DNA of 64,000 nt, taken from contig NZ_QRZF01000012.1 of NCBI RefSeq assembly GCF_003464595.1, forward strand, positions 100,990 through 164,989, read 5' to 3'. The notes under the pieces were generated by a model. It had not been told where the DNA came from, searched no databases, and saw only the letters and a program-made list of their open reading frames with translations. Within the stretch, counting starts at the first letter, position 1, and each line of letters opens with the position of its first letter. The position numbers were made by a program, and so were the translations under genes. Source of the DNA: Bacteroides intestinalis. Its GTDB lineage: Bacteria; Bacteroidota; Bacteroidia; Bacteroidales; Bacteroidaceae. Below are positions 1-8,192 of this stretch, in pieces.

Positions 1-1092
1 CGAGTGCGTAGGGATATAGTGAATCGAGGAGATGAGAATATCAATGTTACCTATAGCCGCTTGCTGGAGACCAGAGTTGTATATGGTGATATTGAAAGTC
101 TTTTTCATGAGAGTTTGGATGTGTTAGCCTCTTTCCGGAAAGAGTTAGTAAGTTATATGAATAGTGGTGACGAGGGGAATAAAAATCGAATTCTGACATA
201 TCTTGCTATACCGTTGGATGGAGGTATTACTTTGGATGATTACTGTGATGACTTGGAGAATGATGTTACAGCTGCATACGTCAATGTTTTAGATGACTTA
301 AAGATGCATCCGGTTGGGAGATTACAAGGGTATATCTATGAATATCTGATTGAAGAAGGAATCTTTGATCCTCCTGCTTCTATTCAGTTATATGAAGACC
401 AAATTCCTCTTTTGGCAGAACGGTGTTTCAGTATGCCTTATATGTTGCATAGAGCAATATATATTGATACCCCTATGGCATTAGCAGCAGAAGGATCAGA
501 GTTAAATCATTGGAAAGAGTTGGCGAATATGATGCTTAGCTCTACAGGAACTAATATACCGGAGCGGAATAGACTTCTTTTAGCCCGGATAATGCGTTCC
601 ATTAATGGTAAGATTTCAGTGGATAAGGGATGGTTTAAGAATGAAGAACTGCATTATCATCGTGCTGACGGACTGGATATCACGCTTGCATCTACAGCCA
701 CCGGAATCAAGTCATTCGCTTACTTGCAACGTTTGCTTGAAAATGGATACTTGAATGAAGAGTCTCTTTTACTTATTGATGAACCTGAGGCGCATCTTCA
801 TCCTCAATGGATTGTAGAATTTGCTCGTTTACTGGTATTGCTTCATAAACAAGTGGGACTCAAAATAATGGTTGCAAGCCATAATCCTGATATGGTATCT
901 GCTATTCAGTCAATAGCTCGTAAAGAGGGCGTATTGCAGAATACCTGTTTCTATCAGGCAGAGAGAGCTTCAGAAGATTCCATGCAGTATGTCTATAAGA
1001 ACTTAGGCAGCGATATAAGTGAAATCTTTAAGTCATTCAATATTGCTATTTCACGCATACAGGATTATGGTTCAACTGGTTTGTCAGAATGA
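1..1092 (+). CDS. AAA/ABC-type ATPase (OLD/RecF-like), 5' end missing
   Basis: The reading frame is open from the first base, so this is the C-terminal ~363 residues of a longer protein; the Walker A motif must lie outside the window. The visible part has an ABC-signature-like stretch (LASTATGIKSF, about residue 230), a Walker B with catalytic glutamate followed by the D-loop (LLLIDEPEAHLHPQW, about 256-270) and an H-switch (ASHNPD). The order and spacing match the OLD/AAA_15/AAA_21 ATPases, which act in DNA repair, in phage defence or with a nuclease partner. The stop lies inside the next gene (26-bp overlap), so the two are almost certainly co-translated. Family assignment is firm; the biological role is not visible. 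Confidence 0.8.
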   Translation, partial: RVRRDIVNRGDENINVTYSRLLETRVVYGDIESLFHESLDVLASFRKELVSYMNSGDEGNKNRILTYLAIPLDGGITLDDYCDDLENDVTAAYVNVLDDLKMHPVGRLQGYIYEYLIEEGIFDPPASIQLYEDQIPLLAERCFSMPYMLHRAIYIDTPMALAAEGSELNHWKELANMMLSSTGTNIPERNRLLLARIMRSINGKISVDKGWFKNEELHYHRADGLDITLASTATGIKSFAYLQRLLENGYLNEESLLLIDEPEAHLHPQWIVEFARLLVLLHKQVGLKIMVASHNPDMVSAIQSIARKEGVLQNTCFYQAERASEDSMQYVYKNLGSDISEIFKSFNIAISRIQDYGSTGLSE

Positions 1093-1855
1093 TATTATAG
1101 TCAGCCACCCTTTTGCTTGTCATTGTCAAGCCACTTTAGACGATGTTGCTGCAAAAGATTATCAGAGAACGGGATGGTTCGATCCACGTATCACTTGCCT
1201 TTCACTGGATGATTATGAGGCTAAAGTACTTAAAGGGAATAATGACTGTACAATGGATGCTGCCATTGGAATAGGTAATTATGCGAATAATCGTGTTACT
1301 ACTTCCCGGTTGATGCTGGTAGAGTTGAGAATGGGGTATGATAATGTAGATAATTTAAGTGCATCTTCATTGGAGAATAAGATAAGCCATTCTGAAAATC
1401 TATTATCGGGCCATCATATAGACAAGAATAACTACTTTATCTTTAAAGACGAAGTGGCGGCTCAGGCTAAAAGCTGGGCTGAGCGAAAAAAGAAAGAAGG
1501 AGGAGTATGTCATGTATGGGTTGTCTTGTCTGTAGATGAGTTTAATCACCTGATTCAGTTTGTAGAAGATATGCCTTATGTACCAAAGAATGATTTAGCG
1601 CAGATAAGCAAAAGGCTGACAGATTGTATCCTTAATAAGGATTGGGGTGGTTTATGTAAAGAAACGGACTACTGGCGAGAAAAGGCACTTTACTACAAAT
1701 ATAGATATGAATTGGCTGAGTTTGAAGCTATTCGTACTTTGTTGTTAGATACATGGTATGTTATTGAACCCGATCAACTGGGTTTAAATCTACTGTCGGA
1801 TGATTACTGCTTTTTATGTATAGTCAAGGAAGATCTTTCTTGTTTGAATTCTTAG
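1067..1855 (+). CDS. Partner protein of the upstream ATPase, function unknown
   Basis: A 262-aa protein with no signal peptide or membrane segment. I chose the ATG at 1067, which gives a protein starting MVQLVCQND and a 26-bp overlap with the ATPase gene; an in-frame ATG at 1019 is possible but would add 16 residues read through the ATPase coding sequence. I do not recognise a family. The stretch around residues 60-95 has an acidic residue (TMDAAIG) followed by a strand-like LMLVELRM with an E-x-R, a layout reminiscent of PD-(D/E)xK nucleases, but this is only a resemblance. ATPase plus overlapping small partner is a common design of defence and repair modules. Strong gene, unknown function. 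Confidence 0.75.
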   Translation: MVQLVCQNDIIVSHPFACHCQATLDDVAAKDYQRTGWFDPRITCLSLDDYEAKVLKGNNDCTMDAAIGIGNYANNRVTTSRLMLVELRMGYDNVDNLSASSLENKISHSENLLSGHHIDKNNYFIFKDEVAAQAKSWAERKKKEGGVCHVWVVLSVDEFNHLIQFVEDMPYVPKNDLAQISKRLTDCILNKDWGGLCKETDYWREKALYYKYRYELAEFEAIRTLLLDTWYVIEPDQLGLNLLSDDYCFLCIVKEDLSCLNS

Positions 1856-1875
1856 TAATGATAATAAGCTTATTT

Positions 1876-1920
1876 TTCCGGTAATCAACTGAAACTACTA
1901 AATTCGGTTGATTACCGGAA
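1876..1920. terminator. Bidirectional hairpin terminator between convergent genes
   Basis: A perfect 14-bp inverted repeat (TTCCGGTAATCAAC and its complement, 1876-1889 and 1907-1920) with a 17-nt loop sits between the plus-strand ATPase partner and the end of the minus-strand rus operon. Confidence 0.7.
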
Positions 1921-1927
1921 TTACTTC

Positions 1928-3073
1928 TTATTTACTCTTTACTACCTTACTTTTCCAGATATGGTACGTCCACTCCGCATGGCTGCTGCCCGAAGGTTGT
2001 ACATCGGGGGCTGCCTTACTGACCGTAAAGTAGAATTCCGGTTCTTCCCAGTCTTGCAGGTGGCCGAAATTATCCCTCAGCAAAGTGGCATTGTGGTTTC
2101 TCGGATAGCCGGTATCATCCGGGGTGATCCGGTAAATCGGTGTCCAGTTACCTCTTTGATTGGTGAAGTCAGAAAGGTTCATGTAGTCTATTTCCAATGA
2201 AGAATTCAGGTAATTGGGATAATCACTGGGCATAGGCTGTACCGGACGTATCATGACGATTTTATCCGCATCCTTGTCAATTGCAAATTCCGAGTTACAG
2301 GTATAATCCCTTGACTGGTTGTCGATGGCCTTTAAACCTGTCTGTACAATTGTTTGCGGGGTACTGATGGAATATGTATCCATATTACTGAAATCCGCTT
2401 CGGCCCAGACGATGCGTGTACCACCGATATCACCTACGGTATATGTCAGCAGTAGCTTACCTTTTCCGTCCAGAGATAAGACAGAAGGCTGGCCTACTCC
2501 CCATGACTTACCGCCGCCACCTATTTCCTGGTCACCTTCGCTCGACCATGTTTTCTTCACAATCTGCTGCGGATACTTCACCCAGCTATCTGCATCAAGG
2601 TCGTTGCTGAACGCGACACCGATTTCATTGTAATATACCCCGTACATATTACTCAGGAAGAACATGGCATACTTGTAGGTAGTATTCTTCCAAGTGAAGC
2701 TACCTTCGATAACAGAAGGGTCACAGGTATGATGATCGTCCCATGAACCTGATACACCAGGCTGCAATACACTTTTGGCAGCAGTCTGTGTACCATCCGG
2801 ATTGATCTTGATATGGAAGATATTATCGACCATGATCAGGTTTTCCGGATTGCCGCAGAAGTATAGGTAAACGGTCCCATCAGCTTGTTTCAAGGCACTT
2901 GGGCAGTAAGAGTACTTGCTTTGGCCTTGGAAGCCGAATACGAATTCCGGTTTTGTGATGGTTACGGTAGGTGTAGGTGTTGGCGGGTCTATCGGAGGGG
3001 TTTCTCCGGGGTCGGTGTCCGAGCAGGAACACATGAGCCATAAACTTATGAGACCCAATAGATATTTAGTCAT
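1928..3073 (-). CDS. Beta-propeller lipoprotein, GH43/GH117-like, last gene of the rus operon
   Basis: A 381-aa predicted lipoprotein: hydrophobic signal with a lipobox ending in cysteine (LMCSCS, about residue 15-17), then a proline-rich linker and repeated blade-like segments. Motifs such as YCPSALKQADG, HHTCDPSV and GYPRNHNATLL recur in the paralogue encoded at 4431-5465, so the two share a fold. The pattern resembles the five-bladed propeller hydrolases (GH43, GH117, GH32/68 clan), with CDPSV a candidate for one catalytic aspartate, but I cannot assign a complete catalytic triad. It starts 8 bp after the nucleoside hydrolase gene. In a ribose/nucleoside locus a riboside- or arabinoside-releasing role is a fair inference. 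Confidence 0.7.
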   Translation of the reverse strand: MTKYLLGLISLWLMCSCSDTDPGETPPIDPPTPTPTVTITKPEFVFGFQGQSKYSYCPSALKQADGTVYLYFCGNPENLIMVDNIFHIKINPDGTQTAAKSVLQPGVSGSWDDHHTCDPSVIEGSFTWKNTTYKYAMFFLSNMYGVYYNEIGVAFSNDLDADSWVKYPQQIVKKTWSSEGDQEIGGGGKSWGVGQPSVLSLDGKGKLLLTYTVGDIGGTRIVWAEADFSNMDTYSISTPQTIVQTGLKAIDNQSRDYTCNSEFAIDKDADKIVMIRPVQPMPSDYPNYLNSSLEIDYMNLSDFTNQRGNWTPIYRITPDDTGYPRNHNATLLRDNFGHLQDWEEPEFYFTVSKAAPDVQPSGSSHAEWTYHIWKSKVVKSK

Positions 3074-3081
3074 AATGCTTA

Positions 3082-4131
3082 TTATTTATTGAAGTGAGCC
3101 GGTTGCTTGGTCAGTAACTGGACGAAATGTTGTTTGATATTCTCAGCCTGAATGGAATCTACTGTCAGGTAGTAACGGTTTCCTGCGGCATCGGGAGTAA
3201 ATTCAGTAGCACCTTGGTCCGTTACGTTTATTTTACCTGCCGGAGAAACGTTGAAATAGGACGGACCTTCAACAGAATACAATACGGAAGTCAGGTCCCA
3301 TGTAGGACGGTCGTAAGGCATCTGCTGGTAGCTTTTATATGCTTCTACCATTGGGTGCATAGGAGCCCATCCGAAATCGTTTTCAATGCTGCTGCCGGGA
3401 TAGTTGATGGCGATACCTACTTCGAAAGGAGAGGTCACCAGTGTGGTAGGCCATTCGGAGAATATCTTCTTTGCCGCCGGAATGTCTTTCACTACGTTAT
3501 ATTCAAACAGGTTGGGATTGTTGAAGCAGCCTGCCATGGTACACAGCAGTTTTACTTTTTGGGCAACAAGCTCTTTTCCGGTCAGCGGAGATACATCGTC
3601 AGCCGGAGTATCCAACAGGCGTGCAAGGTTCGTGGAGAAACCTACGGAGATGATGGTAACGGAACTGTCCGGTTGCTGTGCCAATAGCTTACGATAGAGG
3701 GCAGGCGCTTCCGACAGTTGGTTATAGTCACCTTTCAGTGAGCGCTTGAAAGCCGGTTCACCATTATCCTTCTGGATGAGGCATACGGCTTTGGCATAGT
3801 TTGTAGCATCGTTCTCACAGTCGGCTCCGTTGTGTATGATTCCGATAGGGATTTGAGGATAGCCGTACCAGGTATTCATGATGTCGGTGTATTCGGCCGG
3901 ATAGGTTCCTTCTTTGTTGATGGTGATGCCTAATAAGTCGATATCTCCTGCGTCCAGATACTTGTAAAGCATATCCAGTGCCAATGCATCGTCCACGTCG
4001 TTACCTATATCCGTTTCCAGAATAATTTTGGGTACATTCGGGGTGACTTCCGCAGTTTGTTGTTTCTTGGAAGTGCAGCTTGATAGAGCCAATACTAACA
4101 AGCCAATCAAATAAAGTTTGCTCTTTCTCAT
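3082..4131 (-). CDS. Nucleoside hydrolase lipoprotein of the rus locus
   Basis: A 349-aa lipoprotein (signal peptide, lipobox LALSSC, Cys about 19) of the inosine-uridine nucleoside N-ribohydrolase family. The family-defining calcium-binding aspartate cluster is present near the N-terminus (LETDIGNDVDDALAL, about residues 38-52). The enzyme hydrolyses the N-glycosidic bond of ribonucleosides to release ribose and base; the lipid anchor places it in the periplasm or at the outer membrane. In rus loci such an enzyme feeds ribose to the permease and ribokinase encoded upstream. It is separated by 18 bp from the truncated paralogue at 4150-4434 and by 8 bp from the last gene. Confidence 0.88.
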   Translation of the reverse strand: MRKSKLYLIGLLVLALSSCTSKKQQTAEVTPNVPKIILETDIGNDVDDALALDMLYKYLDAGDIDLLGITINKEGTYPAEYTDIMNTWYGYPQIPIGIIHNGADCENDATNYAKAVCLIQKDNGEPAFKRSLKGDYNQLSEAPALYRKLLAQQPDSSVTIISVGFSTNLARLLDTPADDVSPLTGKELVAQKVKLLCTMAGCFNNPNLFEYNVVKDIPAAKKIFSEWPTTLVTSPFEVGIAINYPGSSIENDFGWAPMHPMVEAYKSYQQMPYDRPTWDLTSVLYSVEGPSYFNVSPAGKINVTDQGATEFTPDAAGNRYYLTVDSIQAENIKQHFVQLLTKQPAHFNK

Positions 4132-4149
4132 GACGGTATATTTAAAAAA

Positions 4150-4434
4150 TTAGTGACTGGGTGAAATGGATATATAGAGTTCGGGAATCACCTGTTGGAG
4201 TGCTTTCTCGTTCTCGTCAAGGTCCGGACGATAGTAAATCTCTTTATCGTTCAGGTCTACATCGGGCAGTCCGAAGCCCATAATGAGGTCCATGTTATCT
4301 CCCGGGTCCTGATACGGATGATACAAGTCGGTGATTACCACTACGGGAATCTTTTTGTATTGCCCTGATGCCTTCCCACAGGGGAAGGCAAGAATAAGAG
4401 CAATGCATACTATTTGCAGGATTGTTTTATTCAT
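4150..4434 (-). pseudogene. Internally deleted remnant of a nucleoside hydrolase-like protein
   Basis: Only 94 residues: a signal peptide (to about residue 24), then the start of a nucleoside hydrolase-like domain (VVVITDLYHPYQDPGDNMDL), then at about residue 60 an abrupt change to a charged stretch ending ELYISISPSH that looks like a C-terminus. Family members are several hundred residues long, so the central catalytic region is missing; there is no frameshifted continuation before the next gene at 4131. An in-frame internal deletion explains this best. Its start overlaps the upstream stop (ATGA, 4431-4434), so it is still in the operon. It could be a short expressed protein, but not an active hydrolase. 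Confidence 0.6.
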
Positions 4435-5465
4435 TTGAAATAGTTTTTGAGATTAAACGTAGCCGAATATAGGTCGTATGACCATAGCCAGTTTTCGCCT
4501 GTCATGGCGGGAGTTAAGTACATCACCAGTTCATCGTCATTAAGCATGTAACCTTTCGTATCCGTCAGGATACCCGGATTGTGATTTCTCGGGAATCCTG
4601 TTTCTTCCGGTCCTGCATGGCCTATTTCAATCCATCCGTCTTCTTCGGTGAAAAAACCTTCTGTTCTTGGTTTGTATGCCAGCCGGCAGACATCCCCTAC
4701 CCAGGTCGGTATCTCCTTGATGGGGGATACACGGGTTTCCGAAACCATATATATATTCTTGTCGGACATGGCAGGATAGCTGTTGGCGCTCAGGAAAGGA
4801 ATCGCTTTCTCTTCGCCCAATATGATATTATCCAGATCATTCAATTTTATTTCGCGCATGCAGAAAGGTCCGTTCTCCGTAGTCGAATGATAGAATAATT
4901 GTATGGTCGTAGAGTCTTTGACGATTGTTGTACTTTGCCCCACACCCCATTTGGTGGTATCTTCGTAAGCCACCAGCGGATTCCGGTCGAACTTGATATA
5001 CGGGCCTTCGATGTTCTTGGAAATGGCCAGCCCTATCTGGTTGTGGTTACAGTCCCAGCGGTCTACGCCCAGGTAGGTCATAATCCAGTTGTAAGTTTCT
5101 CCTTTATAAGTCGTTTTAAACTCACGTACGTCCGGGTCGCAGATGTGGCAGTTATCCCAACCTGTTTCGGAAGGTTCGATGATCTGTGTGCCGGGTTGCC
5201 ATACATAGCCTTTTTCCGTGGGGATTCCTTTGTATAGATAAACATAGTCCACAATCTTGAACGGATCACGATTCTCACATACAAAGCCGTACCGGATGCC
5301 GTACTGGTCTTCTATAATACTCGGAGCATAGTTATAATGCCCGGCACCGCCGCTGAATTCATACCGGATTTGCGGTGTGAGTGTCTGGGGTTCATTGCCG
5401 TCATTGCCCTTGCAACCCAAGAGTGTGAGCAAGGCAAGGTATATATAGGTCTTATAGCTTTTCAT
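4431..5465 (-). CDS. Beta-propeller lipoprotein, GH43/GH117-like, rus operon
   Basis: A 344-aa lipoprotein (lipobox TLLGC, Cys about 18). It shares blade motifs with the protein at 1928-3073: a YNYAPSIIEDQYG stretch early, NCHICDPDV in the middle and TGFPRNHNPGIL near the end, so they are paralogues within one operon. The architecture suggests a five-bladed propeller hydrolase acting outside the cytoplasm on a sugar substrate; the exact GH family and catalytic residues are not certain. It follows a 143-bp gap filled by a 22-bp repeat array (5501-5610), the only sizeable gap in this half of the operon, and overlaps the next reading frame by 4 bp. Confidence 0.7.
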   Translation of the reverse strand: MKSYKTYIYLALLTLLGCKGNDGNEPQTLTPQIRYEFSGGAGHYNYAPSIIEDQYGIRYGFVCENRDPFKIVDYVYLYKGIPTEKGYVWQPGTQIIEPSETGWDNCHICDPDVREFKTTYKGETYNWIMTYLGVDRWDCNHNQIGLAISKNIEGPYIKFDRNPLVAYEDTTKWGVGQSTTIVKDSTTIQLFYHSTTENGPFCMREIKLNDLDNIILGEEKAIPFLSANSYPAMSDKNIYMVSETRVSPIKEIPTWVGDVCRLAYKPRTEGFFTEEDGWIEIGHAGPEETGFPRNHNPGILTDTKGYMLNDDELVMYLTPAMTGENWLWSYDLYSATFNLKNYFK

Positions 5466-5500
5466 CTCTTTAGATTTAGTTCGTTAATAATTGAGTTGTC

Positions 5501-5610
5501 GGGTATATATATCCAATCTGTCGGATCTATATATCGGACGCGCTGGATCTATATATCCAACGTGCTGGATATATATGTCCTGCACATTGGGTATATAGAT
5601 GCTGTAAATC
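5501..5610 (-). repeat. Five-unit tandem array, 22-bp period, palindromic core
   Basis: Five consecutive 22-bp units begin at 5501, 5523, 5545, 5567 and 5589. Each has a ~14-bp imperfect palindrome of the type GGATCTATATATCC followed by a more variable 8-bp tail (for example AACGTGCT, GACGCGCT, TGCACATT). The array begins inside the stop codon of the FISUMP lipoprotein gene and ends 35 bp before the next start codon, so it is part of the operon mRNA. The period is two helical turns. Confidence 0.8.
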
Positions 5611-6595
5611 AATCCTCGACTTGTATGTTTTTGACAGGCCGGATCATGGCTGCACGTGCTTTTTGTCCGTCGCCCCAACCCCATGTGTCGCGGTAACCAC
5701 CGGAGTCTCCCAATGACATGCCGCCGTGGGTAGGACTTAATGAATTTCCGCTGCGAACGGCGCAGAGCCAGGTGCGGTCCATCATTCCGGTTTCATTTCT
5801 CCAACCGCTTTGGGGCAGGAAGAGGCAACCGAGTTGTTTCAGGTTATCTTTAGTGGCACGTTTGGCAGTAGCCTCGTCAACACCGATAATGATACCGTCG
5901 GTCTTAAATCCGGTCTGGGATGCTGTAACCCATGTTGCTCCTTTTGTCCAGAGAGCTGCCATCTCTTCCGTGGTAGGCACACGCCAGCCTTCGGGAGAAG
6001 GGTCGTTTTCGGTAGTCCAGTTGGTGCCGTCGTTTGTATAGCTGGAAGGCCAGTTAGCCGGTACCGGATCGTCCTGCGGGCCAGCCGGATAACCTACTTT
6101 GCGGTTAAACTGATATAGTTGTCCTATATCATCGGGAGAGGTTGCGAAAGTTCCCGGAGTGCCTACATTCTTGGTAGACCATATAAGGCCGTTTATCAGC
6201 ACTTCGTCTTCACCCAGTACCATTGTCTCCTGCAATACCTTTGACTTTAATATCCGGGTACCGGAGCTTACTTCAACGATGACCGAACGGTTCTTTACAA
6301 AAGAGGTGGTCGGCTTTACAGTAACGGTGATTACTTTTCTGCCGCTTCCTGACGTTTCACTCAGTGTGCACCAGCCCTGGGCTGAGCTATTGGAATTGGT
6401 CAGTTCGGCTGTCCACGACTCATTGCCGTTGACCGTCAGTTCATAAGTTCCGCCATCAGCGCTTACAGGTATGGCTACCGGAAATATGGCGAACTCATTG
6501 GGATTGCTTTCGATGACATAATCGGAATCGTTTCCGCATCCCCATAACGTCAGCAGTATAATGACTGCTCCTATTAAGTATTTTGTATTGATCAT
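5609..6595 (-). CDS. BACON plus FISUMP-domain lipoprotein of the rus operon
   Basis: A 328-aa lipoprotein (lipobox TLWGC, Cys about 20). Residues ~30-125 look like a BACON-type Ig-like domain (ADGGTYELTVNGNESWTAEL, later ITVTVKPTTS). Residues ~130-320 match the FISUMP pattern: INGLIWSTKNVGTPG, EGWRVPTTEEMAALW, and a final GWGDGQKARAAMIRPVKN. Such proteins are surface carbohydrate- or adhesin-type accessory proteins; encoded directly after SusD (17-bp gap) it probably sits with SusC/D as an additional surface ligand binder. This position, just after susD, is where rus loci usually carry a lipoprotein of unknown function. No catalytic residues are apparent. Confidence 0.72.
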   Translation of the reverse strand: MINTKYLIGAVIILLTLWGCGNDSDYVIESNPNEFAIFPVAIPVSADGGTYELTVNGNESWTAELTNSNSSAQGWCTLSETSGSGRKVITVTVKPTTSFVKNRSVIVEVSSGTRILKSKVLQETMVLGEDEVLINGLIWSTKNVGTPGTFATSPDDIGQLYQFNRKVGYPAGPQDDPVPANWPSSYTNDGTNWTTENDPSPEGWRVPTTEEMAALWTKGATWVTASQTGFKTDGIIIGVDEATAKRATKDNLKQLGCLFLPQSGWRNETGMMDRTWLCAVRSGNSLSPTHGGMSLGDSGGYRDTWGWGDGQKARAAMIRPVKNIQVED

Positions 6596-6612
6596 AGCTC
6601 AAATGTCTTCAA

Positions 6613-8181
6613 TTAGTATTGGTCATTCTGGTTCAAATTCGGATTGTTGTCCACTTCGCTTTGCGGGATTGGCATGCGGATGGATTTATCGATTATAAAG
6701 TTATTGAAGTCGCTGTCGCGTGCTTTCAATTCGTCCAATGTGGCCTGGTCGTTGATACCCCAACGTTTCAGGTCGACCCAACGCACGCACTCCATGGCAA
6801 GCTCCAGGGCGCGTTCTATCTTCAGGTGTTCGCGGAAAGCATCCTTGTTGGTGCTGATCTGGGAACCGTTGTAGTATTTGCTATCCTCTATTTTGGGCAG
6901 ATTGACGCGGTTGCGTACGCGGTTGAGGCATTCAATGGCTTTTGAAGGCGGTGTGGCATTCAGTTCGTTGAGTGCTTCGGCATACAGTAACAGCATATCG
7001 GCATAACGCAAGGAACGGAAGTTATTATCATTCCAGTAGTACAGTGGGGAGGCATCTGTGCTATATTTCTTGATGAAAACGCGGTTGCCCCAGTCGCTGT
7101 TCCATGGAGAGCCGTATATCAACTGGTTGGGATATTCGGGGAAGTCGGAGGCTGCACCGTCATACCACAGTGTGTAGAACAAGCGGGAATCGTTCTTTCC
7201 ATCCGTTGTTTGTTCGCGCTTGTAGTAGTCCACCAGCCAGCGTCTTGCTTCGATGTTGTTCCAGCCGATTCCGGTAGGAGCCTGGTTCATTTCAATCTGT
7301 GTACCCAGTTGCGCATTCGGGTCCAGGTAGTTGTCTGTCTGGTCGAAGCCCACCTTGTTGGTCAGAGAGAAGTGAATCTCATACAGTGACTCTTTGTTAT
7401 CTTCCGTATAGTTGCTGAAGTTGTCAGCCCAATTGGGTACCAGTGTGTAGTAGTTCTTTCCTTCGCCATCAACGAGCCATTCGAGGCATCTTTTGGCATC
7501 TTCCCATTTGTGATGCTGTGCATAAGCTTTGGCCAGTAATCCGTAAGCGGCGCCTTTCGTTGGGCGGCCGTAGTTATTGGCGTCACGTGTGGAGGGGAGC
7601 TTGGTGATGGCATCTTCCAGGTCTTCTTCTATCTGGGTTAAGATTCCATCGGCAGTGGCCTGCATAGGCTTATCGGCAGCTGAAGAAGTGTTTAACACGA
7701 GAGGTACATTGTCCCACAAGGCAGTAAGATAGAAGTAATAGAAAGCACGCAGGAACTTAGTTTGTCCAATGAGGTCATCCCTGTGTGTTTCATTGCTGAA
7801 CGGTACATTGCCAATGTTGTCCAGTACCTGGTTGGCACGGAAAATGGCTGTATAGTGTTCCCGCCATATCTTGGCGTTGACTTCTGAGAAGTTATAATCG
7901 GTAAAGATGAACTTGGTGTACTCGTTCAATTCGGTCCATCCGGCATAACTTACGCCTTCGTCCGCCATACCTATCATCTGTGTATAGATATTACGTGTCC
8001 AGGTTCCCTGACGGTAGAACATTCCGTATACGGCTACTACACCGGCTTCAACGTCAGATTCCGTCTTCCAGTATACGCCTGTACTCAGGGTATTTTCATT
8101 TTGCAGATCGAGCAAAGAAGGGTCGCACGACGTAAATAATGCCGTGACACCGCATAATATATAAAGAGCTATTTTTTTCAT
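6613..8181 (-). CDS. rusD: SusD-family outer-membrane lipoprotein (rus locus)
   Basis: A 522-aa RagB/SusD-family lipoprotein with lipobox LFTSC (Cys 19). The N-terminal TPR-like helices carry the usual early family features (YWKTESDVEAGVVAVYG, FLRAFYYFYL) and the C-terminus has the family signature of an R-E-H-L-x-x-E-R-x-x-E helix (FREHLKIERALELAMECVRW) followed by a PIPQSEVDNNPNL-type ending. SusD proteins form the lid of the SusC channel and capture substrate. It starts 11 bp after the susC-type gene. The rus assignment comes from the neighbours (ribokinase, GRP permease, nucleoside hydrolase, divergent regulator), so ribose, ribosides or nucleosides are the inferred ligands. Confidence 0.9.
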   Translation of the reverse strand: MKKIALYILCGVTALFTSCDPSLLDLQNENTLSTGVYWKTESDVEAGVVAVYGMFYRQGTWTRNIYTQMIGMADEGVSYAGWTELNEYTKFIFTDYNFSEVNAKIWREHYTAIFRANQVLDNIGNVPFSNETHRDDLIGQTKFLRAFYYFYLTALWDNVPLVLNTSSAADKPMQATADGILTQIEEDLEDAITKLPSTRDANNYGRPTKGAAYGLLAKAYAQHHKWEDAKRCLEWLVDGEGKNYYTLVPNWADNFSNYTEDNKESLYEIHFSLTNKVGFDQTDNYLDPNAQLGTQIEMNQAPTGIGWNNIEARRWLVDYYKREQTTDGKNDSRLFYTLWYDGAASDFPEYPNQLIYGSPWNSDWGNRVFIKKYSTDASPLYYWNDNNFRSLRYADMLLLYAEALNELNATPPSKAIECLNRVRNRVNLPKIEDSKYYNGSQISTNKDAFREHLKIERALELAMECVRWVDLKRWGINDQATLDELKARDSDFNNFIIDKSIRMPIPQSEVDNNPNLNQNDQY

Positions 8182-8192
8182 TTCAGCAGTAT

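Noticed and set aside
5484..5684. Minus-strand 66-aa frame with repeated YIDP/IYI residues
   Set aside because: Product of the 22-bp array and out of frame with the FISUMP gene it overlaps.
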